From positions 1 to 64,000 of the forward strand of contig CALWMN010000002.1 in assembly GCA_944381935.1 (NCBI GenBank): 64,000 nt of DNA, in the 5' to 3' direction. Each line of letters begins with the position of its first letter. The first letter of the stretch is position 1. Positions 46,273-53,183 of this stretch are shown here, piece by piece. The notes beneath the pieces were generated by a model. It did no database searches. It worked only from the letters and a program-made list of their open reading frames with translations, and had not been told where the DNA came from. The translations under genes were made by a program, and so were the position numbers. Source of the DNA: an uncultured Mediterraneibacter sp. Lineage in GTDB: Bacteria; Bacillota; Clostridia; Lachnospirales; Lachnospiraceae.

Positions 46273-46438
46273 ATAAAGCGGAAACAGAGGAGCGGGCGAT
46301 CACGGAACATACCTGGGAGGAGATCTTAAGGAAGTTCCCGGAAAAAAACACTTGCGGAGATTGCGGGCGCTCTGGAAGAGGAAGAAAGTGAAATCCGGCG
46401 TTTGGCGGGTGAGATGGGGAAAGAAAAAGAAAGCCAAT
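46244..46438 (+). pseudogene. frameshifted gene remnant after the Spo0A-C gene
   Basis: An open frame without any start codon reads THTWEEILRKFPEK-like residues (about 46280-46343) into a run of seven A (46342-46348). A +1 shift there continues as TLAEIAGALEEEESEIRRLA to TAA at 46436-46438. The joined peptide looks like a continuous helical protein of unknown family, so I read it as a decayed or frameshifted gene. It could also be a sequencing slip in the homopolymer. Confidence 0.45.
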
Positions 46439-46461
46439 AAGTGCGGTAATAAAATTAGGGG

Positions 46462-46490
46462 TTTTCATTTAAATCAAAGTCTGCTATAAT
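46462..46490 (+). promoter_or_regulatory. promoter of tRNA-Ser
   Basis: TATAAT (about 46485-46490) with a weak TTTTCA about 17 nt upstream, roughly 50 nt before the tRNA. Confidence 0.5.
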
Positions 46491-46541
46491 AATAAAGCTG
46501 TGGAAAACTGTGGAATTAGCGGATTGTTTTCCACACGCCAA

Positions 46542-46627
46542 GGAGACGTATCGAAGTGGTCATAACGGGGCGCACTCGAAATGCGTTTGCCCTCCGGGGC
46601 ACGAGGGTTCGAATCCCTCCGTCTCCG
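46542..46627 (+). tRNA. tRNA-Ser (CGA)
   Basis: Class II tRNA reading UCG. Acceptor stem GGAGACG pairs with CGTCTCC (46620-46626) with discriminator G. The anticodon loop is CTCGAAA with anticodon CGA, followed by a long variable arm (TTTGCCCTCCGGGGCA) and the T-arm GAGGGTTCGAATCCCTC. CCA is not encoded. A strong terminator follows. Confidence 0.95.
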
Positions 46628-46642
46628 TTTCGCTATTGGATT

Positions 46643-46680
46643 TGGGAAGCCTTGATTTTACCGAGGCTTCCCATTTTTAC
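46643..46680 (+). terminator. terminator after tRNA-Ser
   Basis: TGGGAAGCCT and AGGCTTCCCA pair perfectly around ATTTTACC-type loop, followed by TTTTT (46674-46678). Confidence 0.9.
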
Positions 46681-46747
46681 ATCAACGGCAAGACAGATAT
46701 TAGATATTCTTCAAGAGAGAAAACCGTACATCTAAGTTGACCGCTCA

Positions 46748-46849
46748 ATGGCAGGATTAGAAGCGATGCGCTGGAAACAAAAGGCTCCTGAAGAGGTTTT
46801 AAGAAATGCAAAAATTTTAGACAGGGACGGAAAAATAGAAAAAGAATAA
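46748..46849 (+). CDS. small ORF, 33 aa, doubtful
   Basis: An ATG at 46748 (or 46766) opens a frame ending at TAA 46847-46849, giving MAGLEAMRWKQKAPEEVL and a charged tail ending DRDGKIEKE. It has no clear ribosome binding site or promoter. The composition is protein-like, so it may be the 3' fragment of a lost gene next to the tRNA. The remaining 46681-46857 DNA shows nothing else that I can name. Confidence 0.25.
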   Translation: MAGLEAMRWKQKAPEEVLRNAKILDRDGKIEKE

Positions 46850-46857
46850 AATCGTTC

Positions 46858-46888
46858 TTGACAAGCGGTTGAAGTTAGTATAAACTAA
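46858..46888 (+). promoter_or_regulatory. feoA promoter with DtxR-type operator
   Basis: TTGACA (46858-46863), 17 nt, TAAACT (46881-46886). Overlapping the -10 is TTAGT-ATAA-ACTAA (46875-46888), a perfect 5-bp inverted repeat. A repressor bound there would block transcription. Confidence 0.7.
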
Positions 46889-46956
46889 TTTTTGTCATAT
46901 AAGAGTAACAATGGCAGGATAGATATTATTGGTTAAATTGTCATGGGGGTTGTAAC

Positions 46957-47169
46957 ATGAATTTACTGGATGCCAAAGAAGGCGAAGAATATACCATTAA
47001 GAGGATTGAGACGGATGATGAGGAAATGGAGGCGTTCCTGTTCTCACTGGGCTGTTACAGCGGAGAGCCTATCACTGTGGTTTCCCGGGTAAGGGGCGGA
47101 TGTGTGGTTTCCATTAAGGATGGGAGATACAACATCGATACTGATTTAGCGAAAGCTATTTCAATATAA
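46957..47169 (+). CDS. feoA: ferrous iron transport protein A
   Basis: A 70-residue SH3-like cytoplasmic protein that supports FeoB-mediated Fe2+ uptake. Seen: MNLLDAKEGEEYTIKRI, the turn LFSLGCYSGEPITVVSRV and the end YNIDTDLAKAISI, all typical of FeoA. GGGGGTTGTAAC provides the ribosome binding site. The promoter carries an iron-type operator. An A/T-rich hairpin separates it from feoB by 80 nt, so feoB can also be transcribed separately. Confidence 0.93.
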   Translation: MNLLDAKEGEEYTIKRIETDDEEMEAFLFSLGCYSGEPITVVSRVRGGCVVSIKDGRYNIDTDLAKAISI

Positions 47170-47172
47170 ATA

Positions 47173-47201
47173 AAAATAGTAATTTTATTACTATTTTTTT
47201 T
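47173..47201 (+). terminator. A/T-rich hairpin between feoA and feoB
   Basis: AAATAGTAA pairs with TTACTATTT and is followed by a run of T. It could attenuate feoA-feoB readthrough. Confidence 0.65.
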
Positions 47202-47227
47202 GCAAAAGGGTTAGTCTATTCTAATCA
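47200..47227 (+). promoter_or_regulatory. feoB promoter-like site with second DtxR-type operator
   Basis: TTGCAA (47200-47205), 16 nt, TAATCA (47222-47227), overlapped by TTAGT-CTAT-TCTAA (47211-47224), which differs from the feoA operator core only in the first base of the right half. Confidence 0.5.
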
Positions 47228-47249
47228 AAATAAAGGAGGAGATTGGTAA

Positions 47250-49247
47250 ATGAGAATTGCTTTTGCAGGAAATCCTAACAGTGGAAAGACAACCATGTAC
47301 AACGCGTTGACAGGCAGAAACGAGCGTGTTGGGAACTGGGCCGGTGTTACGGTAGAGCGAAAGGAAAGCCTGATCAGGAAGGCTTACTATGACGGAGGGG
47401 AGGAGCTTGTGGCGGTAGATTTGCCGGGAGCCTATTCCATGTCTCCTTTTACTTCAGAGGAAAGCATCACCAGCAGTTATGTAAAGAATGAAAATCCGGA
47501 CGCGATCGTCAATATAGTAGACGCGACGAACTTAAGCCGAAGCCTGTTTTTTACCACACAGCTTCTGGAGCTTGGCGTTCCGGTTGTAGTAGCCCTCAAC
47601 AAGAGCGACGTCACAGAGAAAAAGCAGACAACGATTGATGAGAAGCTTCTGTCTGAGAAGCTGGGGTGCCCGGTTATCAAAACGGTATCCACTTCCTCGG
47701 GACATGAAGGGCTCAAAGAGGTTATTACTACGGCTGCTTCTTTAAGCGGCAAGGGACAGAAAGCGCCTTATGTGCAGCCGGATATTGATCTGAAGGATAA
47801 AGATGCGGTCGAGGCGGCAGACAGGAGGCGCTTTGAATTTGTAAACGGCATTGTAAAACAGGTGGAACAGAGAAAAGTTTTCACGAAAGACAAGAATTTC
47901 CAGGATAAGATTGACAGTGTCATCACCCATAAGATTATCGGTATTCCGATCTTTGCGGTTGTGATCTTCCTTGTCTTCTACATATCCCAGACAACGGTGG
48001 GGACCTGGGTTGCAGACTGGCTGGTTGCCTGGATTGAGACGTTCCAGGAGTGGGTCGGCGGACTGATGGAGAACGCGAACCCGCTTCTGTATGCACTGCT
48101 GGTTGATGGTATCATCGGCGGCGTCGGCGCGGTTGTCGGCTTCCTTCCGCTGGTTATGGTCATGTACTTCCTTATCGCGCTTCTGGAGGACTGCGGTTAT
48201 ATGGCGCGTGCGACAGTCGTGCTTGACCCGATTTTCAAGAGGGTAGGGCTTTCCGGCAAATCCGTAATCCCTATGGTCATCGGTACCGGATGCGCCATTC
48301 CGGGCATCATGGCTTCCCGTACGATCAGAAATGAAAGGGAGCGCAGGACGACGGCAATGCTCACACCGTTTATGCCGTGCGGCGCAAAGATTCCTGTCAT
48401 TGCGTTGTTTGCGGGAGCTTTCTTTGCGGATGCATGGTGGGTATCGGGTACCATGTACTTGGCAGGTATCGTACTGGTCCTGTTGGGAGCACTGCTCGTA
48501 AAGAGGATCACGGGGCAGAAGTACCGGAAATCCTTCTTTATCATTGAACTCCCGGAATACAGGATCCCGAGCCTGAAAAGGGCATGCGTCTCCATGCTGG
48601 AGCGTGGGAAAGCATACATCGTAAAAGCCGGAACCATTATCCTGGTGTGTAATACAGTTGTACAGATCATGCAGAGCTTTAACTGGCAGTTCCAGCTTGT
48701 GGAAGAGGGGGCAGAAGGGACATCCATCCTTGCCGGCATCGCGCATCCGTTCGCGATCCTGTTCATTCCGCTTGGGTTTGGCGTGTGGCAGCTTGCAGCG
48801 GCGGCAATCACAGGATTTATCGCAAAGGAGAATGTGGTTGGCACACTGGCAGTTGTTTACGGTGTTACAAACCTGATCGACACGGAAGAACTGGCGCTGG
48901 TCGGCAGCGGAAATGAAGTGGCTACCATCATGGGACTGACAAAAGCGGCAGCGCTTGCATATCTGATGTTCAACCTCTATACACCGCCGTGTTTTGCGGC
49001 CCTTGGAGCAATGAACTCTGAGATGAAGAGCGGGAAATGGCTGTTTGGGGGCATTTGTCTCCAGCTTGCGACAGGGTATACGGTGGCGTTCCTTGTATAC
49101 CAGATCGGGACGCTCATCACGACTGGCTCTCTTGGAACAGCCTTTGTTCCGGGACTGATTGCGGTGCTGGTATTTGCTGCCATCATTATATGGAGAGTAC
49201 GCAAGTCAGACCAGGAATTTGCGGCAGAATACAGCCTCCACACATAA
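47250..49247 (+). CDS. feoB: ferrous iron transporter B
   Basis: GTP-driven Fe2+ importer in the cell membrane. The 665 residues comprise an N-terminal G domain with G1 GNPNSGKT (7-14), G3 DLPGAY and G4 NKSD, a helical guanine-dissociation-inhibitor region, and a transmembrane part with the two conserved gate repeats (YMARATVVLDPIFKRVGLSGKS and ALGAMNSEMKSGKWL-type). AAAGGAGGAG lies before the ATG. The gene follows feoA and precedes an FeoB-associated membrane protein and a DtxR-type regulator, making a complete Feo locus. Confidence 0.97.
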   Translation: MRIAFAGNPNSGKTTMYNALTGRNERVGNWAGVTVERKESLIRKAYYDGGEELVAVDLPGAYSMSPFTSEESITSSYVKNENPDAIVNIVDATNLSRSLFFTTQLLELGVPVVVALNKSDVTEKKQTTIDEKLLSEKLGCPVIKTVSTSSGHEGLKEVITTAASLSGKGQKAPYVQPDIDLKDKDAVEAADRRRFEFVNGIVKQVEQRKVFTKDKNFQDKIDSVITHKIIGIPIFAVVIFLVFYISQTTVGTWVADWLVAWIETFQEWVGGLMENANPLLYALLVDGIIGGVGAVVGFLPLVMVMYFLIALLEDCGYMARATVVLDPIFKRVGLSGKSVIPMVIGTGCAIPGIMASRTIRNERERRTTAMLTPFMPCGAKIPVIALFAGAFFADAWWVSGTMYLAGIVLVLLGALLVKRITGQKYRKSFFIIELPEYRIPSLKRACVSMLERGKAYIVKAGTIILVCNTVVQIMQSFNWQFQLVEEGAEGTSILAGIAHPFAILFIPLGFGVWQLAAAAITGFIAKENVVGTLAVVYGVTNLIDTEELALVGSGNEVATIMGLTKAAALAYLMFNLYTPPCFAALGAMNSEMKSGKWLFGGICLQLATGYTVAFLVYQIGTLITTGSLGTAFVPGLIAVLVFAAIIIWRVRKSDQEFAAEYSLHT

Positions 49248-49328
49248 AAAATAACATAGTGGCAAGCGGTGGACAGAGCAGGAGTACTTTGTCCGCCGTT
49301 TGGCGTTAGAGCAGGAAGGATGGTATTT

Positions 49329-49703
49329 ATGGAAAATGTAATTGTAGTCATAATCCTGGCAGCCTTGATTGGAGGGGCAGTCGCATATCTGATAAGGGCA
49401 AAGAGAAGCGGGGTGAAGTGTGTCGGATGCCCTGCCGGAGGAAGCTGCCCCGGCAGCAGAAAGATGCCGAAAAAGAAACTGGACGGCCCGGTAATCGGGA
49501 AAAAGACAATGAAAATTTCCGGGATGCACTGCGGACACTGTGTAACGGATGTGACAAAAACACTTAATCAGATCGATGGCGTGAGCGCGGATGTCAGTCT
49601 GTCAAAAGGCAGTGCAAAGGTTTCCTTTGACAGGGAAATAGAAGAAGATGTTCTGAAGAAGGCTGTAGAGAAGATCGGGTATAAGGTCACGGATATATTT
49701 TAG
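49329..49703 (+). CDS. FeoB-associated Cys-rich membrane protein fused to an HMA domain
   Basis: A 124-residue protein with one N-terminal membrane segment (about 3-21), the Cys motif CVGCPAGGSCPG (about 30-41) of FeoB-associated proteins (PF12669 type), then a C-terminal heavy-metal-associated fold with ISGMHCGHCVTDV and the GYKV end. The two parts are usually separate proteins. It may receive Fe2+ or copper at the inner face. AGGAAGG lies 9 nt before the ATG at 49329; an ATG at 49320 is too close to the ribosome binding site. It follows feoB by 80 nt. Confidence 0.85.
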   Translation: MENVIVVIILAALIGGAVAYLIRAKRSGVKCVGCPAGGSCPGSRKMPKKKLDGPVIGKKTMKISGMHCGHCVTDVTKTLNQIDGVSADVSLSKGSAKVSFDREIEEDVLKKAVEKIGYKVTDIF

Positions 49704-49713
49704 GGAAAATTTA

Positions 49714-49742
49714 TTTGATGATGATGACCGGGTGTGCTATAC
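49714..49742 (+). promoter_or_regulatory. promoter of the DtxR-type gene
   Basis: TTGATG (49714-49719), 17 nt, TATACT (49737-49742). No TTAGT box overlaps it. Confidence 0.6.
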
Positions 49743-49837
49743 TGGGGCTAGATGTTTACGTATTTTGCAGCGCAGACTTTTCCGGAGGGAAGATACCTGC
49801 ACTGCCAAGCGAAAAAATATAGATGAGGTGTAAGTTT

Positions 49838-50197
49838 ATGCATGTAAATGAATCTGCTGAAAATTATCTGGAAACCATACTTATGCTGAGCAAGACTCTT
49901 CCGGTTGTCCGTTCTGTAGATATTGCGACGGAACTCAATTTTAAGAAATCCAGTGTCAGCGTAGCTATGAAAAAACTCAGGGAGGGGAACCATATTGTTG
50001 TCTCCCCGGAAGGGTATATTACATTGACCGAGTCGGGAGAGGAAATCGCCAACCGTATCTATGAGCGGCACACGCTCCTTTCCTCGTGGCTGGAGCGCCT
50101 GGGGGTCGACCCTGAGGTGGCAGTCGCAGATGCCTGCCGCATCGAACACGTCATCAGTGCGGAAAGCTTCGAGGCGATCAAGAGGCACATCAAGTGA
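49838..50197 (+). CDS. DtxR/IdeR-type metal-dependent transcriptional regulator
   Basis: A 119-residue repressor: winged helix-turn-helix (about 1-65, SVDIATELNFKKSSVSVAMKKL) and a dimerisation domain with metal ligands. The motif DACRIEHVIS matches the IdeR/DtxR primary-site pattern with Cys, which indicates iron rather than manganese sensing (the MntR counterpart has Glu). It ends soon after, without an SH3-like domain. Start at 49838 with GAGGTG upstream; an ATG at 49823 would absorb that site. Best candidate for binding the TTAGT-N4-ACTAA boxes around feoA, feoB and the Fur-family gene. Confidence 0.88.
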   Translation: MHVNESAENYLETILMLSKTLPVVRSVDIATELNFKKSSVSVAMKKLREGNHIVVSPEGYITLTESGEEIANRIYERHTLLSSWLERLGVDPEVAVADACRIEHVISAESFEAIKRHIK

Positions 50198-50232
50198 ATT
50201 ATTCAGGATAATTCAGGCAGACAAAAAAGAAC

Positions 50233-50266
50233 CAGCGCCCTGCGGAATGAAAACCGCAGGGCGCTG
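50233..50266. terminator. bidirectional terminator between the DtxR-type gene and ldh
   Basis: Perfect 12-bp stem or longer (50233-50245, 50254-50266) with an A-rich loop. On the minus strand T-rich sequence follows, so it ends ldh. Confidence 0.85.
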
Positions 50267-50284
50267 CAATGCTTCCGGGGATGC

Positions 50285-51229
50285 TCATCCAGAAATCTGC
50301 GCGAGCACTTTTTTCAGTTCATTGGCTGAGTTTTTCAGCTTCTGTGTCTCGTCTTTGTCAAAATCAATTTCCAGGATCTGTTCGGCGCCATTGCGCCCGA
50401 TGACGGTCGGGATGCTCAGGCAAAGTCCGCTCAGTCCGTACTCTCCGTTCAGGGAAACCGATATCGGTGCGACGGTGTGGCTGTCTCTTACGATCGATCC
50501 CGCAATCTTGGCAGCTGCCATACCGATGCCATAGTAGGTCGCGCCTTTCCTCTCAATGATCTCATAAGCGCTGTCCCGGACGGCGTGGTAGATCTCGTCC
50601 TTTATCTCTGAAATATTCTGGAATCCGCGCAGGCTGGCGAATTTCTCCAGGCCAATGCCGTAGATGTTCGCACAGCTCCAGGCAGCCAGCTCGCTGTCCC
50701 CATGCTCCCCGACGATAAATGCGTGGACATTCCTGCTGTCTACTTTGAGTTTTTCGCTGATCAGATACTTCAGCCTTGCGGTATCCAGCACGGTGCCGGA
50801 CCCGATTACCCGCTCTTTCGGAAACCCGGATTCCCGGAGTGCCACCTCGGTGAGGATATCCACCGGATTGGACACAACCAGAAGGATACCTTCGCATTTC
50901 ACCCGTTTTATCTCAGAAATAATCGATTTCATGATCTTTGCATTTTTCTGCACAAGGTCAAGACGGGTCTCTCCTGGTTTCTGGTTTGCCCCTGCCGTAA
51001 TGATGATAACCGAGGCATCCGCAATATCTTCATATCCGCCTGCCCGGATATCCATAGCATGCGCAAAAGGCAGCCCGTGGCTGATATCCATCGCCTCTCC
51101 CTCTGCCTTCGCCTGATCTGCGTCTATCAGGATCAGGTCAGAAAAAATGCCTTTCTGCATCAGGGTATATGCGATAGTAGAACCGACAAAACCGCAGCCG
51201 ATTACTGCTGCTTTCTGAATATTTATCAT
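50285..51229 (-). CDS. ldh: L-lactate dehydrogenase
   Basis: NADH-linked pyruvate/lactate oxidoreductase for fermentation. The 314 residues show GCGFVGS (11-17), the NAD-specific acidic LIDAD, the active Arg in GETRLDLVQKN, VSNPVDIL and catalytic His in GEHGDSE. The ETRLDLVQKN and the GQKPGETR context mark L-LDH rather than malate dehydrogenase, which has a different substrate loop. AGGAGGAG lies 6-8 nt before the ATG. It is monocistronic, with a hairpin over its own promoter. Confidence 0.93.
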   Translation of the reverse strand: MINIQKAAVIGCGFVGSTIAYTLMQKGIFSDLILIDADQAKAEGEAMDISHGLPFAHAMDIRAGGYEDIADASVIIITAGANQKPGETRLDLVQKNAKIMKSIISEIKRVKCEGILLVVSNPVDILTEVALRESGFPKERVIGSGTVLDTARLKYLISEKLKVDSRNVHAFIVGEHGDSELAAWSCANIYGIGLEKFASLRGFQNISEIKDEIYHAVRDSAYEIIERKGATYYGIGMAAAKIAGSIVRDSHTVAPISVSLNGEYGLSGLCLSIPTVIGRNGAEQILEIDFDKDETQKLKNSANELKKVLAQISG

Positions 51230-51297
51230 AAATTTCTCCTCCTTTATTTCAAATCTGGATAATTCCCAGTGTTTTACTAGGAATTATTTCATCTCCT

Positions 51298-51336
51298 ATT
51301 ATAATAGAGTCTCCTGAAAACGCAAGAGTTTTCAGG
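51298..51336 (-). promoter_or_regulatory. ldh promoter overlapped by an inverted repeat
   Basis: On the minus strand TTGCGT (51320-51325), 16 nt, TATAAT (51298-51303). CCTGAAAAC (51313-51321) and GTTTTCAGG (51328-51336) are perfect inverted arms around GCAAGA, covering the -35. It is not a Rex-type sequence. Confidence 0.6.
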
Positions 51337-51418
51337 AAATTTTTTCAAAAATTCTAAAAATATAAAATATCATATCATAAATCATGAGAGGAAGGCCCCC
51401 TGACGGGAGATGAGTACT

Positions 51419-51448
51419 TGACAACTTACATGTGTTAGTGTATACTAA
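51419..51448 (+). promoter_or_regulatory. promoter of the Fur-family gene with third DtxR-type operator
   Basis: TTGACA (51419-51424), 17 nt, TATACT (about 51441-51446). TTAGT-GTAT-ACTAA (51435-51448) overlaps the -10 and matches the feoA operator. The stretch 51450-51590 has no other clear signal. Confidence 0.7.
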
Positions 51449-51593
51449 CCTACAGGGTGAAGATAGACGAAAAAGATTATTGATCCCGGATTTACGGAAG
51501 ATGAGTCAAGCAGAAGGTTTATGTTACAGGGGATTCTGAAGATTTAAGATCCGATGCTGCCGGTATTTCATGTGGAGTAACAGGAGGTCTGCC

Positions 51594-52016
51594 GTGAGTA
51601 AGAAAGAACAGATAATAGAGAGGCTGAAAGAAAACGGGTGCCGTATCACGAAACAGCGCCTTATGTTGATCGATATCATTCTTGAGAATGACTGTTCAAG
51701 CTGTAAGGAGATTTTTTATAAAGCTTCCAAAAGTGATGAAAAGATAGGTGTGGCAACCGTGTACCGTATGATCAACGCACTGGAAGAGATTGGGGCGATC
51801 AGCCGCAAAAACATGTATAAGGTGGAGTGCTCTCAGGAAGAGTGCCCCCACAGCAGATCTTTAGAATGTGGGTATGTAATCGTTTTAGATGATGATACGA
51901 CGTGCCATCTGTCGCAGGGAAGGCTGAATACTGTGCTCCGTGAAGGCATGAAGCAATGCGGATACCTGAAAAATCAGAAGATTACGAGAATAGAAGTTCA
52001 AAATGGTTCACAATAA
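51594..52016 (+). CDS. Fur-family transcriptional regulator, Cys-rich
   Basis: A 140-residue regulator with the Fur winged-helix pattern (ERLKENGCRITKQRLMLIDII, then GVATVYRMINALEEIG). The second half lacks the His-rich HHxH cluster of Fur, Zur and PerR and carries instead about seven Cys (for example CSQEECPHS, LECGYV, TTCHL). It may sense a different metal or redox state. GTG start at 51594 with AGGAGG upstream. Its promoter holds a feo-type operator, so it may belong to the iron regulon. A terminator follows. Confidence 0.85.
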   Translation: MSKKEQIIERLKENGCRITKQRLMLIDIILENDCSSCKEIFYKASKSDEKIGVATVYRMINALEEIGAISRKNMYKVECSQEECPHSRSLECGYVIVLDDDTTCHLSQGRLNTVLREGMKQCGYLKNQKITRIEVQNGSQ

Positions 52017-52045
52017 AATGAGAGAACACAGGACAGGAGAATCTG

Positions 52046-52073
52046 CCGGGCCATAATGGCCCGGTCTTTTTTA
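52046..52073 (+). terminator. terminator after the Fur-family gene
   Basis: CCGGGCCA and TGGCCCGG pair perfectly (loop TAA), then TCTTTTTT. Confidence 0.92.
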
Positions 52074-52135
52074 TTCTTTTGAAAAGACCTATGGACCATC
52101 CTGCAAAAATCTGCCATGTACAATTTGAATGAAAA

Positions 52136-52230
52136 TGATTGAATATAAATGATTATGAATTTTATACAAAAATTAAGAGCTAAAATTGTAAATAAATATG
52201 ATTGATTTTGATTGAAATTGAAAATATAAT
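52136..52230 (+). promoter_or_regulatory. fru operon promoter with repeated TGATT elements
   Basis: TTGATT (52202-52207), 17 nt, TATAAT (52225-52230). TGATTGA- or TGATTAT-like units recur at 52136, 52150, 52199 and 52209. DeoR-family regulators often bind such direct repeats, so FruR binding is likely. Confidence 0.6.
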
Positions 52231-52261
52231 AAAAACATAAAAAGCAGGAGGTGACGTGGGT

Positions 52262-53167
52262 ATGATCTACACAGTTACTTTTAACCCTTCCCTGGACTAC
52301 ATTGTCGGGACGAAAGGATTCCAACTGGGAGAGACAAACCGGAGTATATCGGAGCTTATACTCCCGGGCGGAAAGGGAATCAATGTTTCTACAGTCCTGA
52401 AGAACCTGGGGATAGAAAGCACGGCGCTTGGATTTACTGCCGGATTTACAGGCGAAGAGATACGGCGCAGAGTGGATGAACTTGGGGTTGCAAACGAATT
52501 TATCGATGCAGGCAGCGGTTTTTCCAGGATTAATGTCAAAATGAAGGAATTTGACGGAACTGAGATTAACGGACAGGGACCACACATTAGCAGAAAGGCA
52601 GTCGAAAAACTGTTTATGAGGCTGGGGAGATTAGAGGAGGGGGACATTCTGGTCCTGGCAGGCAGTATCCCGTCCTGTATGGAGGACTCTGTATACAGTG
52701 ATATACTTAGCCAGATGTATGGGCGGGGTATTGATTTTGTCGTAGACGCGACAAAAGACCTTCTTCTGAATGTCCTGAAGTATCACCCGTTTCTGATCAA
52801 GCCGAATCATCATGAACTTGGGGAAATATTCGGAGTCGGGATACAGGGCAGAGAAGAAGTGCCGGAATATGCAAGGCTTCTCCAGGAGAAGGGAGCCAGG
52901 AACGTGCTGGTCTCGATGGGAGGAATGGGGGCAGTGCTTCTTGATGAAGAAGGAAAAGTACACATGCTTCCAGCCCCAAAGGGACAGCTTGTAAACGCCG
53001 TAGGCTCGGGTGACTCTATGGTGGCAGGTTTTCTCGCCGGCTGGGCGGAGAGTAAAGATTATGAACATGCTTTTAAGATGGGCGTAGCGTCCGGCAGCGC
53101 AAGTGCGTTTTCCGAGCTTCTTGCGACAAAGGATGAGATACAGACTCTTTATCAGAGATTGCAATAA
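52262..53167 (+). CDS. fruK: 1-phosphofructokinase
   Basis: Phosphorylates fructose-1-phosphate to fructose-1,6-bisphosphate, the step after PTS import. The 302 residues show the PfkB-family start MIYTVTFNPSLDYIV, the glycine motif PGGKGINVS and the ATP/anion-hole motif NAVGSGDSMVAGFLAGW. An ATG at 52262 is preceded by AGGAGG at 10 nt; a GTG at 52256 is an alternative. It heads an operon with fruA 17 nt after its stop and fruR at the end. Confidence 0.95.
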   Translation: MIYTVTFNPSLDYIVGTKGFQLGETNRSISELILPGGKGINVSTVLKNLGIESTALGFTAGFTGEEIRRRVDELGVANEFIDAGSGFSRINVKMKEFDGTEINGQGPHISRKAVEKLFMRLGRLEEGDILVLAGSIPSCMEDSVYSDILSQMYGRGIDFVVDATKDLLLNVLKYHPFLIKPNHHELGEIFGVGIQGREEVPEYARLLQEKGARNVLVSMGGMGAVLLDEEGKVHMLPAPKGQLVNAVGSGDSMVAGFLAGWAESKDYEHAFKMGVASGSASAFSELLATKDEIQTLYQRLQ

Positions 53168-53183
53168 AAGGGAGGAAAGAAAA

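Noticed and set aside
47742-48746. A 334-residue open frame antisense to feoB
   Set aside because: Shadow of feoB; the sense gene has all catalytic motifs.
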